A DNA stretch of 64,000 bases from JBHIDJ01 sp046760105. Its GTDB lineage: Bacteria; Pseudomonadota; Gammaproteobacteria; Acidiferrobacterales; SPGG2. Below are positions 60,390 to 64,000 of the stretch, one piece after another. The DNA is taken from positions 1 to 64,000 of the forward strand of contig JBHIDJ010000007.1 of assembly GCA_046760105.1 (NCBI GenBank). The letters are read 5' to 3'. Positions within the stretch are counted from its first letter, which is position 1. The number at the start of each line of letters is the position of its first letter. Position numbers and translations under genes: made by a program. The notes under the pieces are model-generated. The model ran no database searches. It saw only the letters and a program-made list of their open reading frames with translations, and was not told where the DNA came from.

Positions 60390-61753
60390 TGTCGCTGGCC
60401 AAAGCAGCGAAGGTACTGGGTGGATCGCTCATCGGCGCGGACCGGCACTTTGCTGGTGTGAGCACCGACACGCGCACGCTACAACCTGGTGAGCTTTTTG
60501 TTGCGCTCAAGGGACCGAACTACGACGGCCACGACTTTCTCGCGCAAGCAGCTCATGCCAGTGCTGCCGGTGCAATGTTGGTGAACCTTGCTGAGACACC
60601 ATTGCCCGCGATACAGGTCGAGGATGCACGGCATGCGCTTGGTAGCCTGGCCGCATTTTGGCGCCAACAGTTTGATATTCCCGTTATTGCGATAACCGGC
60701 AGCAATGGCAAGACCACCGTCAAAGAGATGACAGCGGCAATCATGGCCGAAACCGGCCCCGGGTGTAGCACTAAGGGAAATCTAAATAACGATATCGGTG
60801 TACCGTTGACGCTGCTGCGGCTGCGCCCCGGGGATCGCTACGCCGTGGTTGAGCTCGGCATGAATCAACGTGGCGAGATTCACTACCTTAGTGCCATAAC
60901 GCGGCCAACGGTTGCCGTGATCACCAACGCAACGGAAGCCCATCTTGCAGGGTTGGGCACTGTCGAGGACGTGGCCCGAGCGAAGGGCGAGATCTTTTCG
61001 GCGTTGGCCGCGGACGGTGTCGCAGTCATCAATGCCGATGACGACTACACCGAGCTTTGGCGGGAACTCGCTACACCGAAAAGATGCGTGACCTTCGGAT
61101 TACATCGCGGCGCGGACGTCACAGCGGATTATGAGACCGAGACGATGGGTAGTTTGGTTCACATCAAGACCACAAAAGGAGACATCGATATGCGATTGCC
61201 GGTACTTGGCAAGCACAACGTGGCCAATGCACTCACGGCGACCGCCACGTCGCTAGCGGCTGGCGCGGAGCTCCAACATGTCAAGCGAGGCCTTGAGAAA
61301 CTGCGGCAGATCTCAGGTCGGCTCGAAGTCAAGGCGGGTGTAAACGGGTCACGCATTATCGACGACACCTACAATGCTAACCCGGCGTCGCTGGCGGCCG
61401 GCATCGCGGTGTTGAAGGACTTTCCCGGTGAAGCCGTGCTGGTGCTCGGTGATATGGCCGAACTGGGAGAAGCGGCCCCGGATATCCACCGCCGCACCGG
61501 GGAGCTGGCGAAAAGCCTAGGCATCAGCCGGCTTTTTGCGGTCGGTGCATTAAGCAAGCTTGCAGTGGAAAGCTTTGGCGAGGACGGCATGCACTTCTCA
61601 AGCCGTAGGGCCTTGGTTGAAACCCTATTGGGTCATTTGCACACCGATGTCACCGTATTGATCAAAGGTTCACGCATTATGCGGCTGGAGTACGTGGTGC
61701 AGAAGGTCACGCAGCCCAATGCAATGGACACACGCGAAGTAACCACAAGATAG
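60389..61753 (+). CDS. murF: UDP-MurNAc-pentapeptide synthetase MurF
   Basis: MurF adds D-Ala-D-Ala to complete the pentapeptide precursor. It has 454 residues from ATG 60389. GSNGKTT (104-110) binds ATP, STKGNLNNDIGVPLTLL is the family signature, and IDDTYNANPASLAAGI lies in the C-terminal domain. The start overlaps the murE stop (TGATG). mraY follows after 12 bases. Confidence 0.98.
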   Translation: MSLAKAAKVLGGSLIGADRHFAGVSTDTRTLQPGELFVALKGPNYDGHDFLAQAAHASAAGAMLVNLAETPLPAIQVEDARHALGSLAAFWRQQFDIPVIAITGSNGKTTVKEMTAAIMAETGPGCSTKGNLNNDIGVPLTLLRLRPGDRYAVVELGMNQRGEIHYLSAITRPTVAVITNATEAHLAGLGTVEDVARAKGEIFSALAADGVAVINADDDYTELWRELATPKRCVTFGLHRGADVTADYETETMGSLVHIKTTKGDIDMRLPVLGKHNVANALTATATSLAAGAELQHVKRGLEKLRQISGRLEVKAGVNGSRIIDDTYNANPASLAAGIAVLKDFPGEAVLVLGDMAELGEAAPDIHRRTGELAKSLGISRLFAVGALSKLAVESFGEDGMHFSSRRALVETLLGHLHTDVTVLIKGSRIMRLEYVVQKVTQPNAMDTREVTTR

Positions 61754-61765
61754 ATGAGAGGCTGA

Positions 61766-62848
61766 ATGCTATTTTATTTGTTTGAAGAACTCACGCGCGA
61801 GTTTTCGTTCTTCAACGTTTTCCGCTACCTGACCTTTCGCGGAATCCTGGGCGTTCTCACCGCGCTCGCCATTTGTTTTGTCGCCGGCCCTGCCATGATC
61901 CGTCGACTCGGTTATCGACAGATCCACCAAACGGTCAGAATCGACGGACCGGAAACCCATATAGCGAAAGCCGGCACACCGACCATGGGTGGCGCCGTTA
62001 TCCTGGTAGCTATTGTCGCCGCCACTTTGTTATGGGCTGACTTACAAAATCGCTTTGTCTGGGTGGTGTTGTTGACCACGCTTTGCTTCGGCGCAATCGG
62101 TTGGATCGATGACTATAAGAAACTGATTGACAAAGATCCACGCGGCATCGGTGCGCGCATGAAATTTTTTCTCCAATCGGTGGTCGGCTTAACGGCCGCG
62201 TTTTTTTTGTACTACAGCGCCAAGATGCCGGTTGAAACTGAGCTCATCGTTCCCTTCTTTAAGAACGTTGCGCTTGACCTCGGACCGTGGTTTATCGTGT
62301 TGGCTTATTTTGTCATTGTTGGTTCAAGCAATGCGGTGAATTTGACCGACGGCCTCGACGGCCTAGCGATCCTACCGGCTGCCATGGTAGCGGGGGCGCT
62401 TGGTATCTTCGCATATGCCACCGGCCACGTGCAGTTCGCGAGCTACTTGGGCATTCCCTATGTGGCAGGGGTCGGCGAGGTGCTCGTTTTGTGCGCGGCG
62501 ATGGTCGGTGCCGGTCTCGGTTTCCTGTGGTTCAACACTTACCCCGCGCAGGTCTTTATGGGCGATGTCGGCGCGCTCGCGTTGGGCGCTGCGCTTGGCG
62601 TGATCGCTGTGGTCGTACGTCAGGAGATCGTGCTCTTCGTCATGGGTGGTGTGTTCGTTATCGAAACCGTGTCGGTAATGCTACAAGTGGCGTCCTACAA
62701 ACTCGTCGGTCGGCGACTCTTTAGAATGGCGCCGTTACATCATCATTTCGAGCTCAAAGGCTGGCCCGAGCCGCGGGTCATTGTGCGCTTCTGGATCATC
62801 ACTGTGATCTTGGTACTGATCGGACTGGCAACCCTGAAAATTCGCTGA
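61766..62848 (+). CDS. mraY: Phospho-N-acetylmuramoyl-pentapeptide transferase MraY
   Basis: MraY attaches phospho-MurNAc-pentapeptide to undecaprenyl phosphate, making lipid I in the inner membrane. The 360-residue protein (same length as E. coli) has ten transmembrane helices. Active-site aspartates are in IGWIDDYKK and NAVNLTDGLDGLA; PLHHHFEL in the last cytoplasmic loop is the family HHH motif. PTMGGAVILV lies in the second loop. murD follows after 2 bases. Confidence 0.98.
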   Translation: MLFYLFEELTREFSFFNVFRYLTFRGILGVLTALAICFVAGPAMIRRLGYRQIHQTVRIDGPETHIAKAGTPTMGGAVILVAIVAATLLWADLQNRFVWVVLLTTLCFGAIGWIDDYKKLIDKDPRGIGARMKFFLQSVVGLTAAFFLYYSAKMPVETELIVPFFKNVALDLGPWFIVLAYFVIVGSSNAVNLTDGLDGLAILPAAMVAGALGIFAYATGHVQFASYLGIPYVAGVGEVLVLCAAMVGAGLGFLWFNTYPAQVFMGDVGALALGAALGVIAVVVRQEIVLFVMGGVFVIETVSVMLQVASYKLVGRRLFRMAPLHHHFELKGWPEPRVIVRFWIITVILVLIGLATLKIR

Positions 62849-62850
62849 GC

Positions 62851-64000
62851 ATGCAGGCTTTATCGATGTCCCACGAAAGGCAACAACGGGCGCTGGTTGT
62901 CGGCCTGGGACTCACAGGTCTTTCCTGTGCACGCCATCTGGTGCGGCTCGGATATCAGGTATCCGTCGTCGACAGCCGCCAGGAGCCCCCGATGTTAGAT
63001 GAGTTACGTTCAACCCTAAGGGAGGTGGACTATCGCGTCGGTGGCTGGGATCCGACGCTTTTCCAAGGGCCAGACTTGTTGGTGGTAAGCCCGGGTGTGT
63101 CTCTGCGGGAACCGTTGATCATGCAGGCGATGGCTGTCGGTATCCCGGCTGTCGGCGACATCGAGTTGTTTGCGCAAGCAGCATCGGCACCGGTGGTCGC
63201 CGTCACCGGCGCAAATGGCAAGAGCACCGTGACTGCACTGGTAGGCGCCATGTGCCGCGAGGCCGGATTGAACACGCTGGTGGGCGGCAACATCGGCGTA
63301 CCCGTTTTATCGTTGTTGGATTCCCCGCAACCTGATGTCTACGTCCTCGAGTTGTCGAGTTTTCAGCTCGAGACCACGTACAGCTTGAACACTCGTGCGG
63401 CGACAGTGCTCAATGTGAGCCGCGATCACATGGATCGCTACGCGAGCCTTAAGGAGTATGCCAACGCCAAGGCGCGTATCTTCCAAGGTGACGGCATCAT
63501 GGTGTTGAACGCAGACGATGCCGTCGTAATGGCGATGGCTAAAGCCGATCGCCGTCAAGTCCGCTTCGGGCTAACATCACCAGCACGCACAAACGACTTC
63601 GGCCTGGTAGTGAAAGAGGGCGTGCAGTGGCTCGCGAAAGGCCGGCAGGCATGGTTGCCCGCCACCGCCGTACGTTTACCGGGCCGACACAACCTCGCTA
63701 ACGCGCTTGCTGCGATGGCGCTCGCCGACACCGTCGGCGCGCCCGTAGATGCGATGACGCGAGCGATTGTGGCCTTCGAGGGACTGGCTCATCGCTGCCA
63801 AGTCGTGGCGGAACGCAATGATGTCGTTTGGATCGACGACTCGAAAGCAACGAACGTCGGAGCGACCCTGGCAGCACTAAAGGGTTTGACCCGTCAGGTA
63901 GTGCTCATTGCGGGCGGACAGGGTAAGGGGGCCGATTTCCGACTACTCAAAGAGACTGTCGCCAATAATGCGCGTGCCGTCGTGTTGATCGGACAGGATG
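62851..64000 (+). CDS. murD: UDP-MurNAc-L-Ala:D-Glu ligase MurD, partial
   Basis: MurD adds D-glutamate to UDP-MurNAc-L-Ala. The gene starts at ATG 62851 and is cut by the window end after about 383 of an expected 440-460 residues. Visible are the N-terminal Rossmann motif VVGLGLTGLSCARHL, the ATP loop GANGKST (120-126), SSFQLETT, and the Lys-carbamate region WIDDSKATNVGATLAAL. The open frame is intact to base 64000. ftsW, murG and murC would be expected next. Confidence 0.97.
   Translation, partial: MQALSMSHERQQRALVVGLGLTGLSCARHLVRLGYQVSVVDSRQEPPMLDELRSTLREVDYRVGGWDPTLFQGPDLLVVSPGVSLREPLIMQAMAVGIPAVGDIELFAQAASAPVVAVTGANGKSTVTALVGAMCREAGLNTLVGGNIGVPVLSLLDSPQPDVYVLELSSFQLETTYSLNTRAATVLNVSRDHMDRYASLKEYANAKARIFQGDGIMVLNADDAVVMAMAKADRRQVRFGLTSPARTNDFGLVVKEGVQWLAKGRQAWLPATAVRLPGRHNLANALAAMALADTVGAPVDAMTRAIVAFEGLAHRCQVVAERNDVVWIDDSKATNVGATLAALKGLTRQVVLIAGGQGKGADFRLLKETVANNARAVVLIGQD

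Noticed and set aside
1..64000. Mobile elements, prophage, CRISPR, tRNA or rRNA genes
   Set aside because: No transposase, integrase, spacer-repeat array, cloverleaf with a TTCGA-type arm, or rRNA core sequence was seen on either strand.

Overview
This window is chromosomal housekeeping DNA from a Gram-negative gammaproteobacterium. The LPS transport genes (lptE, lptA, lptB, lptC, kdsC), the cytochrome bc1 genes next to sspA/sspB, the rpoN operon, the lpoA-yraN-diaA-dolP cluster and the dcw cluster all follow gammaproteobacterial gene order. The petABC-sspAB and lptE-holA linkages suggest a free-living or recently free-living member of the Chromatiales or a neighbouring order. I cannot name the species. 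No tRNA or rRNA gene, CRISPR array, insertion sequence or prophage is visible.

Layout. 1-633 is a leader region with a promoter-like site and a strong terminator (possible small RNA). 634-9804 (+) carries miaB, phoH, ybeY, corC, lnt, lptE, holA, proA and nadD, followed by rsfS, rlmH, maf, rng, yhdP, a small periplasmic protein, a nitrilase, tldD and pmbA (to 20752). mgtE and a small WYL-like gene come next. 23060-28633 (-) is kdsC-lptC-lptA-lptB-rpoN-hpf-rapZ, with lptC truncated and no ptsN. 28634-29211 is an erosion scar where kdsD and mlaFEDC would be expected; only the frameshifted 3' end of mlaC remains. 29208-40423 (+) carries mlaB, a YadG/YadH-type ABC transporter, ibaG, grxD, murA and a complete hisGDCBHAFIE set, then tatABC. 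A wrecked thioredoxin-domain (YyaL-type) gene fills 42080-43271. Then come petABC, sspA, sspB and a macro-domain gene. 48325-53704 (-) holds a GlcD-type oxidase, heptose-1-phosphate adenylyltransferase, dolP, diaA, yraN and lpoA. From 53757 (+) are rsmI, an enlarged rnpB and the dcw cluster mraZ-rsmH-ftsL-ftsI-murE-murF-mraY-murD, which is cut by the window end.

How the genes work together. Most of the window serves the cell envelope: peptidoglycan precursors and septal synthesis (murA, murE, murF, mraY, murD, ftsL, ftsI, lpoA), LPS core sugars and transport (kdsC, heptose adenylyltransferase, lptA/B/C/E), lipoprotein acylation (lnt) and Tat export. The Tat genes lie next to the Rieske gene, whose product carries a Tat-type anchor. 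RNA and ribosome maintenance genes (miaB, ybeY, rsfS, rlmH, rng, hpf, rsmI, rsmH, rnpB) form the second theme.

The most unusual feature is a family of intergenic inverted repeats built from 7-nt units (GTAGCAA-like; one 8-nt variant). They lie inside operons just before lptE, nadD, hisC and hisF, and once between convergent genes. In lptE one repeat arm has become the coding sequence of the signal-peptide core. Other unusual points are the mla/kds deletion scar, the short LptC, the twin stems in rnpB and a perfect CG palindrome in petA.
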